57,049 bases of DNA from RGIG8775 sp045660295 (GTDB lineage Bacteria > Bacillota > Clostridia > Oscillospirales > CAG-272). Below, piece after piece: positions 41,053-48,342 of the stretch; the first letter of the stretch is position 1; each line of letters starts with the position of its first letter. The stretch spans positions 1-57,049 of the forward strand of contig JAZRDN010000029.1 in assembly GCA_045660295.1 (NCBI GenBank), in the 5' to 3' direction. Under the pieces are notes generated by a model, which did not search any database, was not told the origin of the DNA, and worked only from the letters and a program-made list of their open reading frames with translations. Position numbers and translations under genes: made by a program.

Positions 41053-41100
41053 ACACGTAAAACAGGCACTCGTTAAACACGAGCGCCTGTTTTTACGTGT
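41053..41100 (+). terminator. terminator of the liv operon
   Basis: A long arm ACACGTAAAACAGGC/GCCTGTTTTTACGTGT plus CTCG/CGAG around a TTAAACA loop, with an internal T run. The conserved CACACGTAAAA on its 5' side recurs before other hairpins in the window. Confidence 0.85.
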
Positions 41101-41106
41101 TTTAGC

Positions 41107-41140
41107 AAAATAAAAGACCGCCTTGGCGGTCTTTTATTTT
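41107..41140 (-). terminator. terminator of the zinc-ribbon gene
   Basis: Perfect 16-bp arms AAAATAAAAGACCGCC/GGCGGTCTTTTATTTT lie 7 bases past the stop codon. It is T-rich on both strands and so works in both directions with the liv terminator next to it. Confidence 0.9.
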
Positions 41141-41147
41141 GCGGTCT

Positions 41148-41450
41148 TTATTTTCTGTTCTTCTCAAAGCACTCGCGGCAGTATACAGGCTTATCCTCAC
41201 GGGGCTGGAAGGGAACCTGACACTCTTTTCCGCAATCTGCGCAAATAGCATCAAACATCTGACGTTCGGGCTTAAGCTCGCCTCTCTCAGCCTTGCGCTT
41301 GTCGCGGCAGGCCTTGCATCTCTGGGGCTTGTTCTCATAACCCTGCTTTGCATAGAATTCCTGATCTCTTGCTGTGAAGGTGAATTCCTGTCCGCACTCC
41401 TTGCAGACCAATGTTTCGTCGGTGTAGACCATTGTTTCGTCGTTGTTCAT
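41148..41450 (-). CDS. small zinc-ribbon protein with paired CxxC motifs
   Basis: This 100-residue protein has two zinc ribbons. The first is CKECGQEFTFTARDQEFYA...CKACRDKRK (about 16-51) and the second CADCGKECQVPFQP...CRECFEK (about 70-96). The spacing CxxC-x26-CxxC then CxxC-x18-CxxC matches the 'CxxC-x17-CxxC' probable zinc-binding family, common in Clostridia. The role is unknown; RNA or ribosome binding is often guessed. AGAGGTATGTC precedes the ATG. Confidence 0.88.
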   Translation of the reverse strand: MNNDETMVYTDETLVCKECGQEFTFTARDQEFYAKQGYENKPQRCKACRDKRKAERGELKPERQMFDAICADCGKECQVPFQPREDKPVYCRECFEKNRK

Positions 41451-41499
41451 GACATACCTCTGTTTTCTTGCGGGTCAAAAAGCCCACTAACTTTTATTA

Positions 41500-41528
41500 A
41501 TGATACACCCAAAAACAAAATATGTCAA
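41500..41528 (-). promoter_or_regulatory. sigma-A promoter for the zinc-ribbon gene
   Basis: Minus-strand perfect TTGACA, a 17-base spacer and TATCAT, about 50 bases before the ATG. The rest of the gap to 41683 shows nothing recognisable. Confidence 0.85.
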
Positions 41529-41683
41529 GGGCTTTTTGGAAAAATCTTAAGAAAAAATTCGATTTTTTTGTGACTAACGGTGAATTTGTACATATGACGG
41601 GGTGGATTTTTGTCAATTGTGCACAGTTTGGCTTTTGATAGGGCATCGTGTTGCAAAGCGAGTATAAAATCTGCTTGTTTCTC

Positions 41684-41712
41684 TTGCAAAATTCGGCAAT
41701 ATGTATTATAAT
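41684..41712 (+). promoter_or_regulatory. sigma-A promoter for the UlaG-like and radical SAM genes
   Basis: TTGCAA, a 17-base spacer and perfect TATAAT lie 43 bases before the ATG at 41756. Confidence 0.8.
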
Positions 41713-41755
41713 TATAGTACAAACGCAACCAACGACGTATCCGCGGAGGTTTATT

Positions 41756-42457
41756 ATGCTTAAAATAACATGGCTGGGGCAGGGCGGCTACATGCTCTGC
41801 GACGGAAAAACTTCACTTTGTATAGACCCATATCTTTCGGACAGCGTTTTCAAGGCTTCGGGCAAGGAGCGCCTTGTGCCGCCGCCGATCAACCCCGAGG
41901 AGCTGGAATGTGACGTGATGATATGCACCCACAACCACCTCGACCACGTTGACCCCGACACCATCTCGGTGATGAGATCGAGAGACACCGCCCTCTTTCT
42001 CGCCCCCTGCGATTGCGAGGAGAAGATGCGCTCTCTGGGCGTTGTCAATTACAGAAAATTCGACGAGGGCGACAGGTGCGCCGTCGGGGACTTCGAGCTG
42101 GAGGCGGTCTTTGCCGACCACACAAGCGAGTCGGCTATCGGCGCGGTGGTGCGCCATGAGGGGCTGACTCTGCTCTTTACGGGCGACACCTTTTACAACG
42201 AGCGTCTGCGCGCGTATAGCCGATTCGGCGTGGACGTGCTCTTTATCTGCATCAACGGAAAGCTTGGCAATATGAACGTTGAGGAGGCCGTAAAGCTGAC
42301 GGGCGAGATCGGCGCAAGGGTCGGCGTGCCCGCCCATTACGGCATGTTCGCGGTGAACACCGAGGACCCAAAGAAGTACACCTCGCGCGTGACTCCGTCC
42401 TTTGAAATGGAGATAGGCAGGGAATACGGCATTGCCGAGATCGTGGGGGCGAAATGA
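41756..42457 (+). CDS. UlaG-like metallo-beta-lactamase-fold hydrolase
   Basis: This 233-residue protein has the metal site CTHNHLDHVDP (HxHxDH), ADHTSE and FTGDTFYNE, and a last His in PAHYGMF. It resembles UlaG (L-ascorbate-6-phosphate lactonase) and related phosphodiesterase-like hydrolases; the substrate is not clear because no ula genes are adjacent. The frame is open further upstream, but GGAGG before the ATG at 41756 and the promoter position settle the start. Its last four bases overlap the next gene (ATGA), so the two are translationally coupled. Confidence 0.9.
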   Translation: MLKITWLGQGGYMLCDGKTSLCIDPYLSDSVFKASGKERLVPPPINPEELECDVMICTHNHLDHVDPDTISVMRSRDTALFLAPCDCEEKMRSLGVVNYRKFDEGDRCAVGDFELEAVFADHTSESAIGAVVRHEGLTLLFTGDTFYNERLRAYSRFGVDVLFICINGKLGNMNVEEAVKLTGEIGARVGVPAHYGMFAVNTEDPKKYTSRVTPSFEMEIGREYGIAEIVGAK

Positions 42458-43140
42458 AGATAGCGGGACTTATGAAGCTGACGCTTCTGGATTATCCGGG
42501 CAAGGTGGCGTGCACCGTCTTTCTGGCGGGCTGTAATTTCAGATGCCCATTTTGCCACAACGCGTCGCTTGTGCGCGGCGGCGAGCAGGAGATAAGCCGC
42601 GAGGAGCTTTTCGCCTTTCTTAAAAAACGAAGCGGAGTGCTTGACGGCGTGTGCATCACGGGTGGCGAGCCTTTGATGAGCGACGGCGCTGTCGAGCTTG
42701 CGCGAGAGATAAAAGCGCTTGGATTTTTGGTTAAGATAGATACCAACGGCAGTTATCCCGACAGGCTGGCAGAGCTTTTGTCGGCAGGGCTTGCCGACTA
42801 CGTGGCTATGGATATAAAGAGCTCTGGGGAGGGCTATCCGCTCGCCTGCGGAGCGAACGTCGATATTGAGAAGATAAAGCGAAGCGTTGAGATAATAAAG
42901 TCAAGCCGAGTACCCCACGAGTTCCGCACCACGGTGGTCAAGGGGATACATACCGCAGACCGCATCGCCGAAGCCGCCGCGTGGGTTGGCGAGGGCGAGC
43001 CGTATTTTCTGCAGTGCTACAAGGAGTCCGACGACATAATAGCACCCGACGGGCTTTCGGCGTTTACGGTGGACGAGCTTGGCGAGATATTGAGCGAAGC
43101 GAAAAGGTTTAACTCAAAAACCGAGTTGAGGGGAATATAA
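42454..43140 (+). CDS. radical SAM activase, anaerobic ribonucleotide reductase type (NrdG2-like)
   Basis: This 228-residue radical SAM enzyme binds its 4Fe-4S cluster with Cys27, Cys31 and Cys34 (CNFRCPFC). GGEPLMSD and MDIKSS are typical of the anaerobic ribonucleoside-triphosphate reductase activating proteins. It belongs to the longer NrdG2-like group, whose members often sit apart from nrdD. No nrdD is in this window, so its target may be encoded elsewhere or may be another glycyl radical enzyme. It overlaps the UlaG-like gene by four bases. Confidence 0.88.
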   Translation: MKIAGLMKLTLLDYPGKVACTVFLAGCNFRCPFCHNASLVRGGEQEISREELFAFLKKRSGVLDGVCITGGEPLMSDGAVELAREIKALGFLVKIDTNGSYPDRLAELLSAGLADYVAMDIKSSGEGYPLACGANVDIEKIKRSVEIIKSSRVPHEFRTTVVKGIHTADRIAEAAAWVGEGEPYFLQCYKESDDIIAPDGLSAFTVDELGEILSEAKRFNSKTELRGI

Positions 43141-43257
43141 CCGCCTCGCCGGCGGAGGCGATTGGTCAGCGTTCCGAGCTTGTGCGAACAATACGGTCGT
43201 TGCCATCAGTCGTGTGCTGAACACACACTCCTTTGCTTTGGGTGCATTTTTAGCGAC
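43141..43257 (+). repeat. element A, copy 6
   Basis: A full-length copy: GGCGATTGGTCAGCGTTCCG, AGCTTGTGCGAACAATACGG, TCGTTGCCATCAGTCG, hairpin GTGTGCTGAACACAC, CTTTGCTTTGGGTGCA, then GCGACTCA. It is joined directly to element B. The copy at 56860 is almost the same. Confidence 0.85.
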
Positions 43258-43459
43258 TCAAAACTAACCTTGTAGAGCGTTTGGGGAAGGGGACCCCAAC
43301 GCTTGCGGTAGCTATTGTTACGGCTACGTACTAAATATCCCAAGCAGTTGCCGCAAACTATGAATAGAGGCACAAACCCCAATAAATCCTTCCCCCGCGC
43401 CAAAAGTTTTTCGGTTCCTTTTTTCAAAAAGGAACAAAAAACCACTCAAAGGAAACTAA
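43258..43459 (+). repeat. element B, copy 8, before the GH2 gene
   Basis: A full copy with GTTTGGGG/CCCCAACGC and GGTAGC/GCTAC arms and last hairpin GGTTCC...GGAAC. The ribosome binding site of the next gene (AAAGGA) follows immediately. Confidence 0.85.
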
Positions 43460-43460
43460 T

Positions 43461-45137
43461 ATGAAAAATCAAAACACCATAACTCTTCCGACCCCGTTTG
43501 CCGAGAATATCGGCGGCGTTCCGTGGTTGGAATACCCCCGTCCGTCGCTTGCGCGCGAGTCCTATCTCTCGCTCAACGGCAGTTGGGAGCTTGAAGCGGA
43601 GGGCTACCGCGGTCCCGTCCTCGTCCCTTTTTCGCCCGAATCTCTGCTTTCGGGTGTCGGGCGCGAGGTTGGCGAGGCGTACACCTACAGGCGCGTTTTC
43701 TCTCTGCCCGAGGGCTTTGTCCGAGGGCGAGTGATAATTCATTTCGGCGCGGTGGATGCCGAGGCGCGCGTGCTCATAAACGGCGGTGAGGTCGGCTTCC
43801 ACGAGGGCGGATATCTGGGCTTCTCCTTTGACGTGACCGAGTTTTTGCGTCGGGGCGAGAATCTTGTGGAGGTGCAGGTCATCGACACCCTCGACACAGA
43901 CCTTCCTTACGGCAAGCAACGCCGTAAGCGCGGAGGCATGTGGTACACGCCCATAAGCGGTATCTGGCAGAGCGTCTGGCTTGAATCAGTACCCGACGAG
44001 TATGTGGAGCGACTTGAGATAACCCCCTCGCTTGACAGCGCGCGCATCAGAGTCGTTGGCGGCGCAAAACACAAAAGGCTCACGCTTGACGGCGGCGAGA
44101 CCATTGAATTTGACGGCGATGAGGTAGTTGTCAAGCCATCAGACCCCGAAAACTGGACACCCGAAAACCCGAGGCTCTACGGTTTTACGCTTGAGTGCGG
44201 CGAGGACGAGGTGCGCTCATATTTCGCGCTCCGCACCGTGGAGACAAAAGGGAACAGGATACTCTTAAACGGCAAGCCCTACTTCTTCCACGGACTTCTC
44301 GACCAGGGCTATTTCAGCGACGGCATATACACCCCCGCCACGCCCGAGGGCTACGAGTTCGATATCCTTAAAATGAAGGAGCTTGGCTTCAACATGCTCC
44401 GCAAGCACATAAAGATAGAGCCCGAGCTGTTTTACTATTATTGCGATAAGCACGGAATGGTCGTCTTTCAGGACTTCGTCAACAGCGGAGGCTATAACTT
44501 CCTTGTTGATACCGCGCTTCCAACGCTGGGGCTTAAGCGCGGAATCAGCCACCGCGCTACCGCGCGCCGCCGCCAGCGCTTTGAGAGCGACGGCCTTGCC
44601 ACGCTGGCAAGGCTTTATAACCACCCCTCGGTGTGTTACTATACTATTTTCAACGAGGGCTGGGGGCAGTACGATGCCGACAGAATTTACCGCGTGATGA
44701 AGAACGCCGACGGAAGCCGCGTCTTTGACGCTACTTCGGGCTGGTTCTTTGAAAAAGAGAGCGACGTGGATAGCCACCACGTTTATTTCAAGCCAATCAG
44801 GCTAAAAAACGGCGAGCGCCCCTTGGTGCTTTCCGAGTTTGGCGGCTACTCCTGCAAGATAGAGGGTCATTCCTTTAATCTGACCCAAAATTACGGATAC
44901 AAGTATTTTGAGAGCGCCGCCGACTTCGAGAACGCGCTCTGCCGACTTTACCTTGACGAGGTAGTGCCCGCGGTGAAGAATGGGCTTTGCTCCGCCGTTC
45001 TTACGCAGGTCTCCGACGTGGAGGACGAGACCAACGGTCTTGTGACCTACGACCGCAGAGTCGTCAAGGTCAGCGCCGAAAAAATGAAGGCTGTTCGCGC
45101 GGCGATAGATAAAGCCGTCAGCGAATGGAAGGATTGA
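43461..45137 (+). CDS. glycoside hydrolase family 2 enzyme
   Basis: This 558-residue enzyme has three GH2 domains: an N-terminal jelly roll sugar-binding domain (about 25-180, with YTYRRVF, GAVDAEARVLING, GMWYTPISGIWQSVWLE), an immunoglobulin-like domain (180-265) and a TIM barrel (270-555). The acid/base is Glu399 in FNEGW and the nucleophile Glu459 in LSEFGGY. There is no signal peptide, so it acts in the cytoplasm on imported sugars. Family members are beta-galactosidases, glucuronidases and mannosidases; the substrate is open. C-terminal extra domains are absent. Confidence 0.93.
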   Translation: MKNQNTITLPTPFAENIGGVPWLEYPRPSLARESYLSLNGSWELEAEGYRGPVLVPFSPESLLSGVGREVGEAYTYRRVFSLPEGFVRGRVIIHFGAVDAEARVLINGGEVGFHEGGYLGFSFDVTEFLRRGENLVEVQVIDTLDTDLPYGKQRRKRGGMWYTPISGIWQSVWLESVPDEYVERLEITPSLDSARIRVVGGAKHKRLTLDGGETIEFDGDEVVVKPSDPENWTPENPRLYGFTLECGEDEVRSYFALRTVETKGNRILLNGKPYFFHGLLDQGYFSDGIYTPATPEGYEFDILKMKELGFNMLRKHIKIEPELFYYYCDKHGMVVFQDFVNSGGYNFLVDTALPTLGLKRGISHRATARRRQRFESDGLATLARLYNHPSVCYYTIFNEGWGQYDADRIYRVMKNADGSRVFDATSGWFFEKESDVDSHHVYFKPIRLKNGERPLVLSEFGGYSCKIEGHSFNLTQNYGYKYFESAADFENALCRLYLDEVVPAVKNGLCSAVLTQVSDVEDETNGLVTYDRRVVKVSAEKMKAVRAAIDKAVSEWKD

Positions 45138-45164
45138 TAAATTGAAATTTGACGAGGTTGTGCC

Positions 45165-45992
45165 ATGTCCGAAATTATAAAAATAACAGATTTTTCAGCC
45201 CCCGAGCTTGACGTGTTCGTACGCCTTACGGGCGCGCAGTTAAGAAACCGTCTTGAGCCCGAAAAGGGAATATTCATCGCCGAAAGCCCCACGGTCATAC
45301 AGGTGGCGCTTGACGCGGGCTGTGAGCCTGTGGCTCTGCTTACCGACGAACGGCTTATAAACGGCGCGGTGTCGGGAATAATAGAGCGCATGTCGGGCGT
45401 TCCCGTATATACCGCAAGCCGCGAGCTGCTGGCTGAGCTTACGGGCTTCGAACTGACCAGGGGAGCGCTTTGCGCCATGCGCCGTCCCGCACTTCCCACG
45501 GTGGAGGAGATTTGCGCCACCGCGCGACGTGTTGCGGTGCTTGAGGAGGTCGCCGATTCAACCAATATCGGCGCGCTTTTCCGTTCAGCCGCCGCTTTGA
45601 ATATTGACGCTGTTTTGATAACTCCCACCTGCTGTGACCCCCTTTGCCGCCGCGCGGTGAGAGTCAGCATGGGTACTGTTTTTCTGGTGCCCTGGACCCG
45701 CATCGGAGAGACCAAGGACGACTGGCCCGAGGACGGGCTTGCGCGCTTGAAGAAAATGGGCTTCAAGACCGCCGCCATGGCGCTTTCTGATAAGTCGGTC
45801 AGCATTGACGACGAGGCGCTGATGGCAGAGGAAAGGCTGGCGATAGTGCTTGGCACAGAGGGCGACGGTCTTTCCAAAAAGACCATAGCCGACTGCGACT
45901 ATACCGTGAAGATTCCCATGTCACACGGCGTTGATTCGCTCAACGTCGCCGCCGCTGGCGCGGTCGCTTTCTGGCAACTGGGAAAAAGATAA
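45165..45992 (+). CDS. TrmH/SpoU-family RNA 2'-O-methyltransferase
   Basis: This 275-residue protein has an N-terminal substrate-binding domain (about 20-105) and a C-terminal SPOUT knot. Motif 1 is EEVADSTNIGALFRSAAAL, motif 2 VLGTEGDGLS, and motif 3 IPMSHGVDSLNVAAAGAV. These enzymes methylate ribose in rRNA or tRNA with SAM. The exact nucleotide is not clear. GAGGTTGTGCC precedes the ATG. It is 27 bases after the GH2 gene and probably co-transcribed. Confidence 0.93.
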   Translation: MSEIIKITDFSAPELDVFVRLTGAQLRNRLEPEKGIFIAESPTVIQVALDAGCEPVALLTDERLINGAVSGIIERMSGVPVYTASRELLAELTGFELTRGALCAMRRPALPTVEEICATARRVAVLEEVADSTNIGALFRSAAALNIDAVLITPTCCDPLCRRAVRVSMGTVFLVPWTRIGETKDDWPEDGLARLKKMGFKTAAMALSDKSVSIDDEALMAEERLAIVLGTEGDGLSKKTIADCDYTVKIPMSHGVDSLNVAAAGAVAFWQLGKR

Positions 45993-46100
45993 CCCTTGGC
46001 GGTGAGCAAATGGTCAGCGTTCCGTATTTGTGCTAACATAGTCCTCGTTACCGTCGGTCATTTTCTAAACGAGAACGCCTTTGCCTTGGACGTCTAATAA
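45993..46100 (+). repeat. element A, copy 7 (diverged)
   Basis: GCAAATGGTCAGCGTTCCGT, GTGCTAACATAGTCCTCGTT, then TTTTCTAAACGAGAACGCC and CTTTGCCTTGGA. The hairpin is weaker than in other copies. Confidence 0.65.
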
Positions 46101-46137
46101 AATAATTTTTGGGTACTGTGTTCGTACTGTACTCCGA

Positions 46138-46167
46138 AAGGCTTCCCCTTAAGGGTAAGCCTTTTTG
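46138..46167 (+). terminator. terminator of the GH2-SpoU unit
   Basis: AAGGCTTCCC/GGGTAAGCCTT with a short CTTA loop and one bulge, followed by a T run (TTTTTG). It isolates the following GTPase operon from upstream transcription. Confidence 0.75.
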
Positions 46168-46211
46168 TGTCGAAAAGTTTCGAAATTGAGAACAAACTGT
46201 GACCATTCCCC

Positions 46212-46240
46212 TTGACAACGGGATAGGCGCATGCTATAAT
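46212..46240 (+). promoter_or_regulatory. sigma-A promoter for the GTPase operon
   Basis: Perfect TTGACA, a 17-base spacer and perfect TATAAT. The leader is about 80 bases and carries a CGGGC/GCCCG hairpin (TTTCGGGCGTAAAGCCCGAAA). Confidence 0.85.
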
Positions 46241-46329
46241 GATATTTGTAATATAATATATACAATATGTAATGTTTCGGGCGTAAAGCCCGAAATGTTG
46301 ACGCTATAGACTAAGGAGGTTTGTTAACT

Positions 46330-48327
46330 ATGAGTAATCCAAGTATCGCAGAGTACTATTTTGACTATAACATCAAAAAGCTTCCTATGGGTGACGGCGC
46401 GGATGAGAATATTGCTGAGCCGAAAATCTATTTTGAGCGTGATTACAGAAAAAGGAATCTGCCGTATTCGATGTTTGTCGTTCCCCGGGAATGGCTTGGA
46501 AAGGGCAACGTGTACGCCGGAGCGATAGTGGCGTCGCGCCCTGAGGAGGAGATCACGAAAGCGCATCTGCCGTACGATGAGGTGAGAGTGGTTTTCGCAA
46601 GCGGTGAGATGGACGGAGCCGATATGCTCAGCCGTTCGGGGGCAAAAAGCAAAAACGCGCCCAAGTGCTCCTTTAAGAGCTTTTATGAAAACGGATGCAA
46701 CATCGTCGTGTCTGAGGGCGCTGACGATTTTTCGGGCATGGGCGTTATAGAAATGCTCAGTGGCGGCAAGCAGGTCGCTCGCTTTATGTTCGCCGTCAAT
46801 TTCGTGATGAGAAAGAAGATAAGCTACGTTCTCGTAAGGGACGCGGGCGGAGTGGAGCTTAAGTTTGAGTGTGACGCGTGCCCCGTAGGTCTTGAGGTGG
46901 CGCTTGTCAGCAATCCCGCAAGATTCCCCTGCCTTAAGTCGGACGCGAACAATAACATTGAGTGTAAATTGAAGCTTGATTTCGGCAAAAAGGGAAAGAC
47001 CCCCAGACTTCAGCTTCCCAGGGAAAAGAGCTACGCGCTGCGCGACAGGTATCTTTCCGCGGTGCTTTTGGGCGAGGAAACCAACAAGTATTACTATCTT
47101 GAGTGCCGCCGCAACGATTTTCTGGAGTTTGACGATCCCGTGCCGGCGCTTGCCACAACGATCGACCGCGCTTGTCCTTTCTGTCACGGCAAGATAAACA
47201 GAGCGGTCATCAACGAGAAGAACAGGGCGTATAAAGAGGGCGGAATATCCTGCGACGGAAAGAGCGGTGTGGGAAGGCTCTCGGTGTACTCGGGTGAGAA
47301 CGGAAGGAGCGTAGCGAAAAACTGTCTGTACTGCTCGGGAGATATTAAGATCAATGATGACGGCAATTGGAGCTTTACCCAGAAATACGGAAAGATACTG
47401 CCACCCGACTTCATGAATCATCAGGATTTCAAGATCGCGTTCGTAGGCTCTACCCGCGCGGGAAAGACTACTTACATTTCCAGATTTTTCAACATAACCG
47501 ATGCGCAGAAGCAGGTAGTTGATGAGGGCGCCGTAAGGGTAAATATGGACATGAGAACGGCGGCGCAGGCGGTGTCGGTGTTCGGACTGGACGTAAATAC
47601 CGCGCCTATCGGACTTCTTGAAACCTCGGGCAATTCGGGGTATCTGAGAAGGGAAAACTGGTATCAGCAGAATGTCAACTACACACAGAGACGAATCTCG
47701 CTTCAGCCCTCGTACTACCCCAGAGCGACACGAACCGACGAGTGCGAAAAGTATCCCTTTATCGCCGAGGTCAACAAAAAGGCGTACGTGTCGTTTTACG
47801 ACATGGCGGGTGAGCGCGCCGAGCAGGAAATGCAGGTCGGCAAGCTGATAACAGACGGACGTCCTATCGGAATCTTCTGCATAGTGAACGGAGAAAGCGA
47901 CGCGGTGGGTAACTCCAACGTTATGCACCAGCTTGAGTCGGCACAGCTTCCCGCTAATTGTCCTATCGCGGTCATCGTTACCAAGATGGATATGCTTGAG
48001 TCGGAGTTTGATCCCAGCTGCAGCTGTCTCAGAAGCGATTATTTCGAGCCTATCAAGGGCGGATACATCGGCAGTGAGCTTGAGCGCAAGATCAATTTTT
48101 CCAGCGAGGAGATAAGATCCTATCTCAGCGAAAAGAGGCTTTTGCCCAATTTCACGAGATATAGGAACGTGCGCTATTTCGGAGTTTCTTCCTTTAACTT
48201 CGCGGAGAGCATCCACGAGGCTAACGAGAACATAAATGATCCAGGTAAAATAAAATTTGAGTGTTCATGCAAGCAGATCGAGCTTCCCTTCGTGTGGATG
48301 ATGAAGCAGTTCGGTCTGATAAAGTAA
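46330..48327 (+). CDS. zinc-ribbon P-loop GTPase, GTPase-associated-system type
   Basis: This 665-residue protein has three parts: an N-terminal beta-rich region of unknown fold (1-275), a CxxC...CxxC zinc ribbon (Cys282, Cys285, Cys332, Cys335), and a C-terminal P-loop domain. The P-loop is GSTRAGKT at 373-380. The G3-like element DMAGE at 491-495 follows a hydrophobic strand, and G4-like TKMD at 551-554 and a late SSF complete a GTPase pattern. It resembles the double-GTPase families that partner GAP1 proteins in bacterial conflict systems. A TTG at 46321 abuts AAGGAGG, so the ATG at 46330 is the start. Family is inferred from motifs and context. Confidence 0.8.
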   Translation: MSNPSIAEYYFDYNIKKLPMGDGADENIAEPKIYFERDYRKRNLPYSMFVVPREWLGKGNVYAGAIVASRPEEEITKAHLPYDEVRVVFASGEMDGADMLSRSGAKSKNAPKCSFKSFYENGCNIVVSEGADDFSGMGVIEMLSGGKQVARFMFAVNFVMRKKISYVLVRDAGGVELKFECDACPVGLEVALVSNPARFPCLKSDANNNIECKLKLDFGKKGKTPRLQLPREKSYALRDRYLSAVLLGEETNKYYYLECRRNDFLEFDDPVPALATTIDRACPFCHGKINRAVINEKNRAYKEGGISCDGKSGVGRLSVYSGENGRSVAKNCLYCSGDIKINDDGNWSFTQKYGKILPPDFMNHQDFKIAFVGSTRAGKTTYISRFFNITDAQKQVVDEGAVRVNMDMRTAAQAVSVFGLDVNTAPIGLLETSGNSGYLRRENWYQQNVNYTQRRISLQPSYYPRATRTDECEKYPFIAEVNKKAYVSFYDMAGERAEQEMQVGKLITDGRPIGIFCIVNGESDAVGNSNVMHQLESAQLPANCPIAVIVTKMDMLESEFDPSCSCLRSDYFEPIKGGYIGSELERKINFSSEEIRSYLSEKRLLPNFTRYRNVRYFGVSSFNFAESIHEANENINDPGKIKFECSCKQIELPFVWMMKQFGLIK

Positions 48328-48342
48328 TCGGAGGTGAGAAAA

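Noticed and set aside
46324..48216. 630-codon minus-strand frame inside the GTPase gene
   Set aside because: Antisense shadow of a motif-bearing gene, with no promoter or ribosome binding site at its start.
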